Positions 8,203 to 17,278 of a DNA stretch of 64,000 bases are shown one piece after another. Made by a program: the position numbers and the translations under genes. The stretch is from positions 2,767,001 through 2,831,000 of the forward strand of contig NZ_JNIQ01000001.1 of NCBI RefSeq assembly GCF_000702585.1, written 5' to 3'. Below the pieces are notes generated by a model. It saw only the letters and a list, made by a program, of their open reading frames with translations, ran no database searches and was not told the origin of the DNA. This stretch comes from Exiguobacterium aurantiacum DSM 6208 (GTDB taxonomy: Bacteria > Bacillota > Bacilli > Exiguobacteriales > Exiguobacteriaceae). Within the stretch, counting starts at the first letter, position 1, and every line of letters starts with the position of its first letter.

Positions 8203-8240
8203 AGGAAGTTGCGAGCTGATTCGCAACTTCCTTTGTTGGT
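8203..8240 (+). terminator. terminator of rsgA
   Basis: AGGAAGTTGCGA (8203-8214) pairs with TCGCAACTTCCT (8221-8232), followed by TTGTTGGTTT. Confidence 0.85.
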
Positions 8241-8332
8241 TTCAAGCTATGTCACCAAGTCCTATAAGCAATCCAATATTTGTGAACAATCGTTCAGAAA
8301 TCGTTTCGGGAAATGTAGGCAAAAGCCTCGAA

Positions 8333-8356
8333 AGTAAGCGGTTTCTTCGTTACAAT
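8333..8356 (+). promoter_or_regulatory. malic enzyme promoter with cre-like site
   Basis: AGTAAGCGGTTTCT (8333-8346) differs from the CcpA cre consensus at its two outer bases. It sits just upstream of a TACAAT -10 (8351-8356). It is a candidate only. Confidence 0.35.
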
Positions 8357-8405
8357 GGATTCGTTGTGACAGATAAAAAAATCGCTTGGACATAGGGAGA
8401 GACTT

Positions 8406-9632
8406 ATGAAAACATTGAACGAACGCGCACTCGAGATGCATGCTTTCCATCACGGAAAATTAGAAACGACTCCGAAAGTCGAGGTCGACACGAAAGAGGC
8501 GCTCAGCCTCGCCTACTCGCCCGGTGTGGCCGAGCCGTGCCGGCGTATCGCTGACGATAAAGAGCTATCCTATGACTATACACTCCGGGCCAATACCGTC
8601 GCCGTCGTATCGGACGGCAGCGCCGTCCTCGGTCTTGGCAACATCGGACCTGAGGCCGCCCTCCCGGTCATGGAAGGGAAAGCCGTTTTGTTTAAAAGCT
8701 TCGCTGGGGTCGATGCGTTCCCAATCTGCCTCGACACGCATGACGTCGACGAGATTGTCCGAACGGTCGAACTGCTCGCTCCGACGTTCGGTGCCGTCAA
8801 CTTAGAAGACATCAAAGCACCCGAATGTTTTGAGATCGAGGCCCGTTTAAAACAATCGCTCCCGATTCCCGTCTTTCATGACGATCAACACGGCACGGCC
8901 ATCGTCGTCTTAGCCGGTCTCGTCAACGCGTTACGCCTTGTCGACAAGACGATGCCTGAACTCCGTGTCGTCATGAACGGAGCAGGCGCCGCGGGCATCG
9001 CTATCGCCAAACTGTTGAAGCGTTTCGGCGTCGAGGACCTCGTTATCTGTGACACGAAAGGCGCGATTTATGAAGGACGCGTCGAAGGGATGAACCCGTT
9101 CAAAGATCAAATCGCCAAAGCGACGAACAAGAAACAACACGAAGGGTCGCTTGATGACGTGCTCGAAGGTGCCGACGTCTTTATCGGTGTCTCGGCAGCC
9201 GGCGCCGTCACGGAAGATATGATCCGTTCGATGGCGACAGACCCAATCATTTTTGCCCTCGCGAACCCAATCCCGGAGATCATGCCGGATCTTGCCACAA
9301 GCGCCGGGGCCCGTGTCGTCGCGACCGGCCGCTCGGACTTCGCGAACCAAGTGAACAACGTCCTCGCCTTCCCGGGAATTTTCCGCGGCGCGCTTGATGT
9401 TCGCGCGACAGAAATCAACGAAGAGATGAAGGAAGCGGCCGTCCATGCGATCGCCGACTTATTGACCGAGGAAGATCTCGTGAACGGGGTCGTCATTCCG
9501 AGCCCGTTCGATGAACGTGTCGCACCGGCCGTCGCCGTAGCCGTCGCGAGAGCCGCCGTCGAGACGGGTGTCGCCAAACGTCCGCTCGATGAGGCCGCCA
9601 TCCGTCTGCACGTTAGTCAAAAACATCTATAA
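8406..9632 (+). CDS. ytsJ: NAD(P)-dependent malic enzyme, YtsJ type
   Basis: 408-residue decarboxylating malate dehydrogenase that converts malate to pyruvate and CO2. The N-terminal malic domain has LSLAYSPGVAEPC and NLEDIKAPECFEIE (metal and malate site). The FHDDQHGTAIVVLAGL segment leads into the NAD(P)-binding Rossmann domain with NGAGAAGIA. Length matches Bacillus YtsJ (about 410 aa), the short bacterial class. It starts at an ATG after AGGGAGAG, stands alone and ends in a strong terminator. Product pyruvate feeds the neighbouring pyruvate formate-lyase, though the genes are convergent. Cofactor preference (NADP expected for YtsJ) cannot be read here. Confidence 0.92.
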   Translation: MKTLNERALEMHAFHHGKLETTPKVEVDTKEALSLAYSPGVAEPCRRIADDKELSYDYTLRANTVAVVSDGSAVLGLGNIGPEAALPVMEGKAVLFKSFAGVDAFPICLDTHDVDEIVRTVELLAPTFGAVNLEDIKAPECFEIEARLKQSLPIPVFHDDQHGTAIVVLAGLVNALRLVDKTMPELRVVMNGAGAAGIAIAKLLKRFGVEDLVICDTKGAIYEGRVEGMNPFKDQIAKATNKKQHEGSLDDVLEGADVFIGVSAAGAVTEDMIRSMATDPIIFALANPIPEIMPDLATSAGARVVATGRSDFANQVNNVLAFPGIFRGALDVRATEINEEMKEAAVHAIADLLTEEDLVNGVVIPSPFDERVAPAVAVAVARAAVETGVAKRPLDEAAIRLHVSQKHL

Positions 9633-9633
9633 G

Positions 9634-9667
9634 AAAACTGCGCAGCCCCTCGGGGTTGCGCAGTTTT
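9634..9667. terminator. bidirectional terminator between malic enzyme and pflA
   Basis: An AAAACTGCGCA...TGCGCAGTTTTT hairpin with an inner CCCC/GGGG stem lies between the convergent genes. Confidence 0.9.
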
Positions 9668-9669
9668 TG

Positions 9670-10386
9670 TTAGACGGTTCCTTGCAAAATCCCTTCCGCC
9701 CATTCGACTTCTTCCGTCGTCGGAGGCTTGATTCCTTTTAACGGATAGTCGAGACCGAGCGCCTCCCATTTGTAGACACCCATCTCATGGTACGGCAAGA
9801 TTTCGACCTTCTCGACGTGGTCGAGTTTTTGAATGAACGCCGCCGTGCGCCGAAGCGCCCCTTCGTCGAGCGTCCATTCAGGGACAAGGACGTGGCGGAT
9901 CCACATTTTCGTTCCGCGCTCGGATAAATGTTCGGCAAGCGCGAGCGTGTTGACGTTGCTCCGTCCCGTCAGTTTTTTACACATGTCATCATCGATATGT
10001 TTGATATCGAGCAGCACGAGGTCGGTATGATCTAAAATCGCATCTAAGTTAGGAGGGCGTAAGGCACCCGACGTATCGAGTGTCGTATGGAGACCGTGTT
10101 TTTTCGCCTCCCGCAACAGCGCCTCTAAAAACTCTGGCTGTGCGAGTGGGTCACCGCCTGAAATCGTGATGCCGCCTTTTGACGCCTCCATGAACGGACG
10201 ATAGCTGAGCGCTTCTTGAATGACATCCTCGGCCGAACGATGGTTATTTTTTTTGAAATCCCACGTATCAGCGTTGTGACAATACAAACACCGGAGCGCA
10301 CAACCTTGTAAAAAGACGATAAAACGAATTCCCGGGCCGTCAACGGTTCCAAACGATTCGACCGAGTGTACATATCCCATTGTCAT
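9670..10386 (-). CDS. pflA: pyruvate formate-lyase activating enzyme
   Basis: 238-residue radical SAM enzyme that installs the glycyl radical on PflB. The iron-sulfur cysteines are C29, C33 and C36 in GCALRCLYCHN. The SAM-binding GGDP motif is in ITISGGDPLAQPEF. The start ATG follows AGGAGG. It lies 59 bases downstream of pflB on the same strand, separated by a hairpin without a T-tract, so it is co-transcribed at probably lower level. It works only anaerobically because the radical is oxygen-sensitive. Confidence 0.95.
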   Translation of the reverse strand: MTMGYVHSVESFGTVDGPGIRFIVFLQGCALRCLYCHNADTWDFKKNNHRSAEDVIQEALSYRPFMEASKGGITISGGDPLAQPEFLEALLREAKKHGLHTTLDTSGALRPPNLDAILDHTDLVLLDIKHIDDDMCKKLTGRSNVNTLALAEHLSERGTKMWIRHVLVPEWTLDEGALRRTAAFIQKLDHVEKVEILPYHEMGVYKWEALGLDYPLKGIKPPTTEEVEWAEGILQGTV

Positions 10387-10409
10387 CGAAATGACCTCCT
10401 AACGAATGA

Positions 10410-10431
10410 GCGGCCTTCATCCGAAGGCCGC
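10410..10431 (-). terminator. hairpin between pflB and pflA
   Basis: GCGGCCTTC pairs with GAAGGCCGC across a 4-base loop. There is no T-tract, so it is more likely an mRNA-stabilising or processing hairpin that raises pflB over pflA than a full terminator. Confidence 0.55.
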
Positions 10432-10445
10432 CAAGCCTTGATTGC

Positions 10446-12692
10446 TTACAGTGAACCGTGGAACGTACGGTTGATGACGTCGATCTGTTGCTCGCGTGTC
10501 AACTTGATGAAGTTGACGGCGTAGCCCGAGACGCGGATCGTGAGCTGTGGATATTCTTCTGGATGCTCCATCGCGTCGAGTAACGTCTCACGGTTGAAGA
10601 CGTTGACGTTCAAGTGATGTCCTTTGTGCTCGCCGCCCATATAACCGTCAAGAAGAGCAGCCAAGTTGAGTTCACGAGCGACGTCTTCTTTTCCGAGTGC
10701 TTTCGGCACGATCGAGAACGTATATGAGATACCATCTTGCGCATGTTCGAACGGTAGTTTCGCGACTGATGAGAGCGAGGCTGCCGCTCCTTTCGTATCA
10801 CGGCCATGCATCGGGTTCGCACCCGGTGCGAACGGTTCGCCGGCGCGACGTCCGTCTGGTGTGTTCCCCGTCTTCTTGCCGTAGACGACGTTCGACGTGA
10901 TCGTCAAAACGGACTGCGTATGAAGCGCGTCACGGTACGTTTTATGTTTCCGGACTTTTTCCATGAACGACTCAACGAGTTCGACAGCGATCGCATCGAC
11001 ACGGTCGTCATTGTTTCCGAATTTCGGGAATTCGCCTTCCGTCTCGAAGTCGACGGCAATGCCTGCTTCGTTACGAACCGGTTTGACTGTCGCGTACTTG
11101 ATGGCCGAAAGACTGTCCGCTGTGACCGAAAGTCCAGCGATCCCGCATGCCATCGTCCGCAAAATCTCTGGGTCGTGAAGCGCCATCTCGATGCGTTCGT
11201 ACGCATACTTGTCATGCATGAAGTGGATGACGTTGAGCGTGTTGACGTAAAGTTCCGCGAGCCAGTCGAGCGTCCGGTCGAAGTCGGCGTACACTTTGTC
11301 ATATGTGAGCACGTCTTCTGTGTTCAACTCCCATGCCGGCGCGATTTGATCGCCGCTCTTCTCGTCACGGCCCCCGTTCATGCTGTAGAGGAGTGCTTTC
11401 GCCATGTTGGCACGGGCCCCAAAGAATTGCATCTGCTTCCCAATCTTCATCGGTGACACACAGCAGGCGATGCCGTAATCGTCACCGAACGTCGGGAGCA
11501 TGAGGTCATCGTTCTCATATTGGATGGCGGACGTCTCAATCGACATCTTCGCGCAATACTGTTTGAATCCTTCCGGCAACTTCGTCGACCAGAGTACCGT
11601 CAAGTTCGGTTCTGGTGCCGGGCCGAGGTTCGAGAGCGAGTGGAGGAAACGGAACGAGCTCTTCGTCACGTTCGAGCGACCGTCTTCACTCATCCCCCCG
11701 ATTGATTCCGTGACCCAAGTCGGGTCGCCAGAGAACAATTCGTTATAATCAGGTGTCCGTAAGAATTTGACGATACGGAGTTTCATGATGAAGTGATCGA
11801 CGATCTCTTGGACGTCTGATTCTGACAAACGCCCCGCTTCGATATCACGCTCGGCATAGACGTCGAGGAACGTCGAGACGCGTCCGAGTGACATCGCTGC
11901 CCCGTTTTGCTCTTTGACAGCGGCAAGATATGCGAGATATACCCATTGGTACGCCTCTTGAGTATTCTCCGCCGGACGGCCGAGATCGAATCCGTAAGCC
12001 GTACCGAGTTGTTTTAATTCTTGAAGGGCACGGAGTTGTTCAGATAACTCTTCGCGGTCGCGGATATCTGATTCTGATAAGAAGCCACCACGCTTCGCCA
12101 AATCTTTCTTCCGTTCGGCCATCAAGAAGTCGATTCCATAGAGTGCCACGCGGCGATAGTCACCGATGATGCGGCCACGGCCGTAAGCGTCAGGAAGACC
12201 TGTAATGATCCCCGACTTACGTGCAGCACGCATTTCTGGCGTATACGCATCGAACACACCTTGGTTGTGCGTCTTACGAATATCCGAATAAATCTTTGTG
12301 ATCTCTTTGTCCGGTTCGAAACCATACGACTCGAGCGCGGCATCGACCATGCGAATCCCGCCGTTCGGGTGGATCGAACGTTTGAACGGTTCGTCCGTCT
12401 GGACGCCGACAACTTTTTCAAGTTCTTTGTCTAAGTACCCAGGTCCGTGCGAAATGATCGTCGATGGCGTGTGTTGATCGACGTCCCATACGCCGCCGCG
12501 CTCCCGCTCTTGTTTTGTCAATTCCATCACATGTCCCCAAAGGCGATTCGTCGCCTCTGTCGGTCCCGCCAAGAACGAATCGTTTCCTGTATACTCGTGT
12601 CGGTTCAAGCGGATAAATTCACCAACGTTCACTTCCGTTGTCCACTGCCCAGGAACGAATCCTGACCAGGCTGATTTAATTTCGGTTGCCAT
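10446..12692 (-). CDS. pflB: formate acetyltransferase (pyruvate formate-lyase)
   Basis: 748-residue glycyl-radical enzyme that converts pyruvate and CoA to acetyl-CoA and formate during anaerobic growth. Catalytic cysteines are C410-C411 (ACCVSPM). The radical glycine is near residue 723 in RVSGYAVNF, 26 residues from the C-terminus. The length is close to E. coli PflB (760). It is the first gene of pflBA. The upstream region holds Fnr/Rex-like and cre-like sites, consistent with control by oxygen, NADH and carbon supply. Formate produced could supply the formate-THF ligase encoded at 40842. Confidence 0.96.
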   Translation of the reverse strand: MATEIKSAWSGFVPGQWTTEVNVGEFIRLNRHEYTGNDSFLAGPTEATNRLWGHVMELTKQERERGGVWDVDQHTPSTIISHGPGYLDKELEKVVGVQTDEPFKRSIHPNGGIRMVDAALESYGFEPDKEITKIYSDIRKTHNQGVFDAYTPEMRAARKSGIITGLPDAYGRGRIIGDYRRVALYGIDFLMAERKKDLAKRGGFLSESDIRDREELSEQLRALQELKQLGTAYGFDLGRPAENTQEAYQWVYLAYLAAVKEQNGAAMSLGRVSTFLDVYAERDIEAGRLSESDVQEIVDHFIMKLRIVKFLRTPDYNELFSGDPTWVTESIGGMSEDGRSNVTKSSFRFLHSLSNLGPAPEPNLTVLWSTKLPEGFKQYCAKMSIETSAIQYENDDLMLPTFGDDYGIACCVSPMKIGKQMQFFGARANMAKALLYSMNGGRDEKSGDQIAPAWELNTEDVLTYDKVYADFDRTLDWLAELYVNTLNVIHFMHDKYAYERIEMALHDPEILRTMACGIAGLSVTADSLSAIKYATVKPVRNEAGIAVDFETEGEFPKFGNNDDRVDAIAVELVESFMEKVRKHKTYRDALHTQSVLTITSNVVYGKKTGNTPDGRRAGEPFAPGANPMHGRDTKGAAASLSSVAKLPFEHAQDGISYTFSIVPKALGKEDVARELNLAALLDGYMGGEHKGHHLNVNVFNRETLLDAMEHPEEYPQLTIRVSGYAVNFIKLTREQQIDVINRTFHGSL

Positions 12693-12734
12693 TGTGGGTC
12701 ACTCCTCATAAGTTGAGATAACTGCCTGCTTTCT

Positions 12735-12740
12735 ATAATA
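12735..12740 (-). promoter_or_regulatory. possible -10 element of pflB
   Basis: TATTAT on the minus strand, about 43 bases before the pflB start. No good -35 is present, as expected for an activator-dependent promoter. Confidence 0.35.
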
Positions 12741-12779
12741 TGAGTGTACGTGAAAACGTGAACATTATGTTTTACATTC

Positions 12780-12797
12780 TTGTGAAAGTTGTAACAA
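12780..12797. promoter_or_regulatory. Rex/Fnr-like operator upstream of pflB
   Basis: TTGTGAAAGTTGTAACAA has a perfect left half and a 5/7 right half of the Rex operator TTGTGAA-N4-TTCACAA. It also contains TGTGA-N6-TAACA, one base from an Fnr box. Which protein binds cannot be decided from the sequence. Confidence 0.45.
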
Positions 12798-12826
12798 TCT
12801 TATGAACGTTGATATATCAGCTTTTT

Positions 12827-12840
12827 TGTAAGCGCTTTAA
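12827..12840. promoter_or_regulatory. cre-like site (CcpA) upstream of pflB
   Basis: TGTAAGCGCTTTAA matches TGWAANCGNTNWCA at 13 of 14 positions. It lies between the pflB start and the divergent gene. Confidence 0.5.
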
Positions 12841-12931
12841 TTACTGTTATACTATAAATTAACATACATATGAAACAGTTCAAGGTTGATAGGCCATCAT
12901 TTTTCCGTTGTCTGTATCATTTTTATCGTTC

Positions 12932-12971
12932 TGTGACGATTTACACAGTTTTTATAGTGATGTAACTCACA
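12932..12971. promoter_or_regulatory. pair of Fnr-like boxes
   Basis: TGTGACGATTTACACA (12932-12947) and AGTGATGTAACTCACA (12956-12971) each differ by one base from TGTGA-N6-TCACA. Their centres are 24 bp apart. They may act on pflB, on the divergent gene at 13054, or on both. Confidence 0.4.
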
Positions 12972-12986
12972 GTGCGGGGATAGAAC

Positions 12987-13015
12987 TTGAATTTTTGACC
13001 GTTATCGGACACAAT
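12987..13015 (+). promoter_or_regulatory. promoter of the unknown gene at 13054
   Basis: -35 TTGAAT (12987-12992), 17-bp spacer and -10 CACAAT (13010-13015). Confidence 0.5.
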
Positions 13016-13053
13016 GAAGGCAGAACATTGTAGAAGAGGAAGGGGTTCTTCCC

Positions 13054-13476
13054 ATGACGTATGAACCATTGACTGCCGAGCACGACTTAAAAACCGGAGA
13101 CCGCGTCTCTCTCAAAGTAGAAGCAGCCGGCGAACAGCGTGACGGATTTATCACAGAATTTGAAGACGCAGGGTTTTGGATTCGCTTTGACGACGACATC
13201 GAGAACGAGGATTTCATCGATTACCGCGACCACTTGCTCGTAGCATTGATTTCCCGTCCTATCGTCGTAGTGGCGGCTCACCCTGAATTGAAACCGTATG
13301 AGCAACTCGTTTCAGAATTACAGTACCGCGTATACCAAGGATTCACGATCGAAGGTGTCGATCGAACGGCTGACGGGGTCGATGTGCACATCAAACTCCT
13401 CGAAGACGGCCAGACGTACACACAAACGCTTCGCTCCTCGTTCGACGGAGATACTGAACATGTTCGTTATATTTGA
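13054..13476 (+). CDS. hypothetical acidic cytoplasmic protein
   Basis: 140-residue acidic protein that I cannot assign to a family. It has no signal peptide or membrane helix and appears to be mixed alpha/beta: residues 15-55 resemble a small SH3/PilZ-like barrel and the C-terminal third (YQGFTIEGV onward) is strand-rich. The ATG follows AAGAGGAAGGGG. It is expressed divergently from pflB across a shared region with Fnr-like boxes, so anaerobic control is possible. The next gene, a helicase, starts 54 bases downstream on the same strand. Confidence 0.7.
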   Translation: MTYEPLTAEHDLKTGDRVSLKVEAAGEQRDGFITEFEDAGFWIRFDDDIENEDFIDYRDHLLVALISRPIVVVAAHPELKPYEQLVSELQYRVYQGFTIEGVDRTADGVDVHIKLLEDGQTYTQTLRSSFDGDTEHVRYI

Positions 13477-13530
13477 GACAGGGAGCGCTTATGCTTCCTT
13501 TGTTTTTGCCCAATGATAAGGAGAAATGAT

Positions 13531-14697
13531 ATGAACTTTACAAAACCATTTATTAATGAAGCTTGGCAACGCCTAGGCTTTACGGAACCGATGCCGGTTC
13601 AGGCGGAAGCGTTCCCGCCCCTATTAGAAGGAAAAGACGTCACGATCGAAGCACCGACAGGAACGGGTAAAACGCTCGCTTACCTTTTACCCGCTATCGA
13701 AAAAATCGACGCCTCGAACGACCGGATCCAAGTCGTCATCGTCGCTCCGACACGCGAGCTCGTCATGCAGATCCAGGCAGTGGCCCAACGTTTCACCGAG
13801 AAAGGTGACGTTCGTATCGCCTCGTTCATCGGTGGCGTCGAACTGAAGCGCCAAATCGATCGCCTCAAGAAAAAACCGCATTTGATCGTCGGCACGCCGG
13901 GGCGTCTCGTCGAATTGATCGATAAGAAAAAGTTGAAACTACACGAGACGCATACGATCGTGATCGATGAAGCCGATCAAATCATTGACAGCGGTTTGAC
14001 AGAAGCGGCCGAACGGATCATCAAACATACGGCATCGAATCGTCAAATCGCGCTCGTATCGGCGACGTTGACGGATACGCTTCAAGCATGGGCCGCCCCG
14101 TTCTTACCAGAGCCAGTCCACATCAAAATCGAGCGCGCCGTAAGTGCTCAAGTGACGTATGGCTACATGTTGACGACACGCCGCTATAAGCCAGAACTGC
14201 TCCGCCGCCTCTCTCACGTCGACGGCGTCAAAGCGCTCGCCTTCATCAACAACCGCTCGTTCTTGCCACCATTAAAAGGTGAGCTCGAGAAGATGAACGT
14301 CAACTATCGCATGCTCGACAGCTTGAAAGGAAAACGGGAACGCGTCGAGACGCTCCGTGAGTTCCGTAAAGGCGAGTATCCGCTCCTCATCACGACAGGC
14401 CTTGCCGCTCGCGGCCTCGACATCGAAGAAGTGACACACGTCGTCCACTTCGACTTGCCGGAGTCGATTGACGACTTCATCCACCGTTCAGGCCGGACGG
14501 CGCGCGGGAACGCGGCCGGCACCGTCCTCTCACTCGTGACTGATGAGGACTTGAAACATTTGAAATCGTTCGCCCGTCAACTCGGCGTCGAATTGAAAGA
14601 GCTCGAAATTTACCGTGGCGACGTCATCGAGAAGCGAATCGAAGATAAACCCCCGGTCGTCAAACGTCCCGCGAACAAGCGAGGACCGCGCCGATGA
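13531..14697 (+). CDS. yfmL: DEAD-box RNA helicase, YfmL-like
   Basis: 388-residue ATP-dependent RNA helicase core with almost no C-terminal extension. Motifs in order: Q-motif with PMPVQAEAFP, TGTGKT (I), PTRELV (Ia), DEAD (II), SAT (III), HRSGRTAR (VI). The short length and sequence resemble Bacillus YfmL, which is implicated in ribosome assembly and cold adaptation. The ATG at 13531 follows AAGGAG; an upstream in-frame ATG at 13513 lacks a ribosome site. It overlaps the next gene by 4 bases. Confidence 0.88.
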   Translation: MNFTKPFINEAWQRLGFTEPMPVQAEAFPPLLEGKDVTIEAPTGTGKTLAYLLPAIEKIDASNDRIQVVIVAPTRELVMQIQAVAQRFTEKGDVRIASFIGGVELKRQIDRLKKKPHLIVGTPGRLVELIDKKKLKLHETHTIVIDEADQIIDSGLTEAAERIIKHTASNRQIALVSATLTDTLQAWAAPFLPEPVHIKIERAVSAQVTYGYMLTTRRYKPELLRRLSHVDGVKALAFINNRSFLPPLKGELEKMNVNYRMLDSLKGKRERVETLREFRKGEYPLLITTGLAARGLDIEEVTHVVHFDLPESIDDFIHRSGRTARGNAAGTVLSLVTDEDLKHLKSFARQLGVELKELEIYRGDVIEKRIEDKPPVVKRPANKRGPRR

Positions 14698-15335
14698 AAA
14701 AAGACCGGAAAGTGATTCCATTCCCGTTGCTCGTGGAAGAGTCCGAATTGCTGGCCGAGCTGAAGAAATTGTATGAGCAAGCGGCACTTGCACGAAGCAC
14801 GCAGTGGACGAACTATATTCAAGAAATCGCCTCGGAAGGCACGTGGCACTTGAAAGACGCCGAACTGTTCCGCGACCTTTTCATCGATTGGGCCGTCTTC
14901 TTTGAGACGGACGAGGACGGGATGACACCGCACGGCCGCTACTTGGCGGAGCATAAGGCGGACATGTCGCCGGCCCTCTACCATGCCCTCCGCGGTCTGG
15001 CCGTCCCACGCTGCAGCATCTTTGAAGTGACCGAGAACGGTTTACGCGATTGGGAGACGAAAGAAACGTACAACGTGACCCTTCCAGAAGTACGGGAACC
15101 TGGCGATGTGATGCTTGGGAAACTGCTAGACATCCGTGGCAGCTGGCGTTTCGGGTCGGCGTTTCTCGCTCTTCCGGCGAAAATGGCCGGGAACGTCTCG
15201 GACCTCTATATCGACTTCACGGACGAAGTCGGTCCCGGTGCGTTTCTCGATCAGTTCCCAGAGTTTTGCGCCGAGCTGATTGACTTGTTGCTCGATTTAG
15301 AAGAAGGGATCATCGTCCCGAAACCACTAAAATAA
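14694..15335 (+). CDS. hypothetical protein coupled to the helicase
   Basis: 213-residue soluble protein of no family I recognise, mostly helical in the first half, acidic (pattern DLLLDLEEG near the end). Its ATG overlaps the helicase stop (ATGA), so it is translated from the same mRNA and may work with it in RNA metabolism; that link is inferred only from coupling. There is no signal peptide, zinc cysteines or nucleotide-binding motif. Its stop codon lies inside a perfect terminator palindrome. Confidence 0.75.
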   Translation: MKKDRKVIPFPLLVEESELLAELKKLYEQAALARSTQWTNYIQEIASEGTWHLKDAELFRDLFIDWAVFFETDEDGMTPHGRYLAEHKADMSPALYHALRGLAVPRCSIFEVTENGLRDWETKETYNVTLPEVREPGDVMLGKLLDIRGSWRFGSAFLALPAKMAGNVSDLYIDFTDEVGPGAFLDQFPEFCAELIDLLLDLEEGIIVPKPLK

Positions 15336-15362
15336 CCGAGAGGCGGCCGCCTCTCGGTTATT
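15331..15362. terminator. bidirectional terminator, 32-bp perfect palindrome
   Basis: AATAACCGAGAGGCGG is followed directly by its exact reverse complement, so the two 16-base arms have no unpaired spacer. It separates convergent genes and contains the stop codon of the upstream gene. Confidence 0.85.
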
Positions 15363-15366
15363 TCTA

Positions 15367-16464
15367 TCAGTAGACATAATACTCGACGGTTTGATTGGCC
15401 GCTTGATCGCTGTCTCCCTCTGCTTTTATGGAAGCACGCGACACCATATCTCCTTCATCATATACTTCTAGCATAGCCCCTTCTGTCGTTGGAAGCACAT
15501 GATAGATTAACTGATCGACATAAGTGACTGACCCGACCGTACCTTGAATGGCTTGGCGAGTCGTCTGCTCCAACGAGTTTAAATCAATAATCAATTCCGT
15601 TCCGTCAGATTGAATCGTACGATACTCATGACCTTTGAATAGCGTACCTTTCAATTCTTCCGATTGGTTCACTTTCACTACTTTGTTTTCTTTAGCGTCA
15701 TAGACAAATAGTCCTGGTAGATCCATTTCTGACATATATTCTTCACCTGTGTCGTCTTGTAACGTCTCAAGCGCCGTCGCGCGAATCGGAATATAGCGGT
15801 TGTCCGTCGCCACTTGACCTTGATACGCAGACGGATACCATGACCATTCCGCCCCAACGACACCTCCGACCAACGTCTTGGATCGATCAATCTTTTGCGT
15901 GACGAACGTCTTCGTCGATTCATCGAACGTTGCCACGTGATGGTTCGTCGTTTCATAGTTTTGATCGTACAGAAGGTGGACTTTATCGTCGTAAACGTAA
16001 AATCCCTTCCAACCACTTTCTAATATCTCTCGTGCCTGTCCAAACTCGGTAACGTCTACTTCCTTACCGTCTTTTGATTTGAGCACCACTAACGTATCAC
16101 GGTCTTTTTGGCCGATCGCCACTTCCCCATCGGTCGTCCAAATGCGTTGCGCATAATCCAACTGTTTCAGCGCTCGTTTGAACGCTCGAGAGTCTTCCCC
16201 GAAATTCGCTCGAAAATCGAGGAGCTGCTCGAAGTAACTTCCCTTATGCGAGGAGGTGCTCCCATTCAATGTCACATTGATCTGCGTATAAGGCTGATCT
16301 ATCGACCCTTTAGCGACTTGAACGATTCGATCTTCCCACACCTTTTTATTGGATTCGACTTGAAGTGACCAATCCGTCCCACTTTCCGTCCCGCTGACGG
16401 CATATGTGGCGAGCCCTACCGTGATCATCACACCTAAGGCGACCACGTTCACCATTCGTTTCAT
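15367..16464 (-). CDS. exported or membrane-anchored protein of the YtrA-type ABC operon
   Basis: 365-residue protein with an N-terminal hydrophobic signal/anchor (VNVVALGVMITVGLATYAV) and a long extracellular part rich in beta strands and WYPSAY/GLFVYD-like repeats, suggestive of a propeller-like fold. I do not recognise the family. I use the ATG at 16464 because GAGGTGA precedes it; a GTG at 16482 is also open but overlaps the upstream gene. It is the last gene after GntR regulator, ATPase and permease, so it may be the extracytoplasmic partner of that transporter. Confidence 0.7.
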   Translation of the reverse strand: MKRMVNVVALGVMITVGLATYAVSGTESGTDWSLQVESNKKVWEDRIVQVAKGSIDQPYTQINVTLNGSTSSHKGSYFEQLLDFRANFGEDSRAFKRALKQLDYAQRIWTTDGEVAIGQKDRDTLVVLKSKDGKEVDVTEFGQAREILESGWKGFYVYDDKVHLLYDQNYETTNHHVATFDESTKTFVTQKIDRSKTLVGGVVGAEWSWYPSAYQGQVATDNRYIPIRATALETLQDDTGEEYMSEMDLPGLFVYDAKENKVVKVNQSEELKGTLFKGHEYRTIQSDGTELIIDLNSLEQTTRQAIQGTVGSVTYVDQLIYHVLPTTEGAMLEVYDEGDMVSRASIKAEGDSDQAANQTVEYYVY

Positions 16465-16474
16465 GCGATTCACC

Positions 16475-17278
16475 TCACACACTTATTTTTTTTGAAAGGA
16501 AACGACGGCTTAGCAACGTCAGCCCGAAGACCAACCCGATCAATCCTAAACCGAACAGTCCAATCAGTTCATCCATAAACAAATAGCGTTCAAAATAAAT
16601 AATTAGAAGCGTCGGCAACGCAATCAAACCACTCACTACACAAATCGCCAAGACCGGTGACCAAAGCGTCCGTTGCCATAGCCCCCGCTCCACTAAAACG
16701 AACGTGAAGAGTGCGAGCACGACAAATGCGATCAGCACTTGATGCACGAGGAAGTTAAATCCACTCTCTGGATACATCATGGCAAGATAATCGAATTGTA
16801 TCGCCCTCTCAAACGATCCTTGAAGCGGAATCATTTTGGCGTTCAGCCAAGCAGTGAACAGTTGATATTGCAAAAGCAACGCCATCCATTGAATCGCGAA
16901 CAAGCCCAAAATGAGCATCATGACTGTCACAAATTTCGCAATGAACAGTTTCATTCTCCCTGTCGGTATCGTCAGCAACCGCATCATAAATGTGCCGCGT
17001 CCTTGAAACTCGCGATACCAAATCCAGACGCTGAAAAAAATCATCGCGACGATTGCGACACCAACCGATAGAGTAAAAATAGTGCTTCCGATGTAATTCG
17101 CGAACGAGACCGTATAACCCGTCATGCCCTCTAGTCTCATTTCTTCATATGTAGCAGTCTGCCTCCATAAGAAAGCACCTAGCCAGCTGAATTGCAGCGC
17201 CAACAGCACGCCGACTAAGATCAAGTACGATTTCTTTACGCGATCAAGCTCCCAACTGATCAGTTTCAACACGCTCAT
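16475..17278 (-). CDS. ABC transporter permease
   Basis: 267-residue membrane protein with six predicted helices (about residues 20-40, 70-95, 115-140, 180-200, 212-230, 238-258). It has the general look of ABC-2 permeases in antibiotic-stress cassettes. It overlaps the ATPase gene by 4 bases. A single permease and single ATPase imply homodimers. The substrate is unknown; by analogy with Bacillus ytr it may relate to cell-wall antibiotic stress. Confidence 0.8.
   Translation of the reverse strand: MSVLKLISWELDRVKKSYLILVGVLLALQFSWLGAFLWRQTATYEEMRLEGMTGYTVSFANYIGSTIFTLSVGVAIVAMIFFSVWIWYREFQGRGTFMMRLLTIPTGRMKLFIAKFVTVMMLILGLFAIQWMALLLQYQLFTAWLNAKMIPLQGSFERAIQFDYLAMMYPESGFNFLVHQVLIAFVVLALFTFVLVERGLWQRTLWSPVLAICVVSGLIALPTLLIIYFERYLFMDELIGLFGLGLIGLVFGLTLLSRRFLSKKISV

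Noticed and set aside
10806-11456. 216-codon ORF antisense to pflB
   Set aside because: Shadow of a strongly conserved gene; its composition is what antisense of high-GC3 codons gives.
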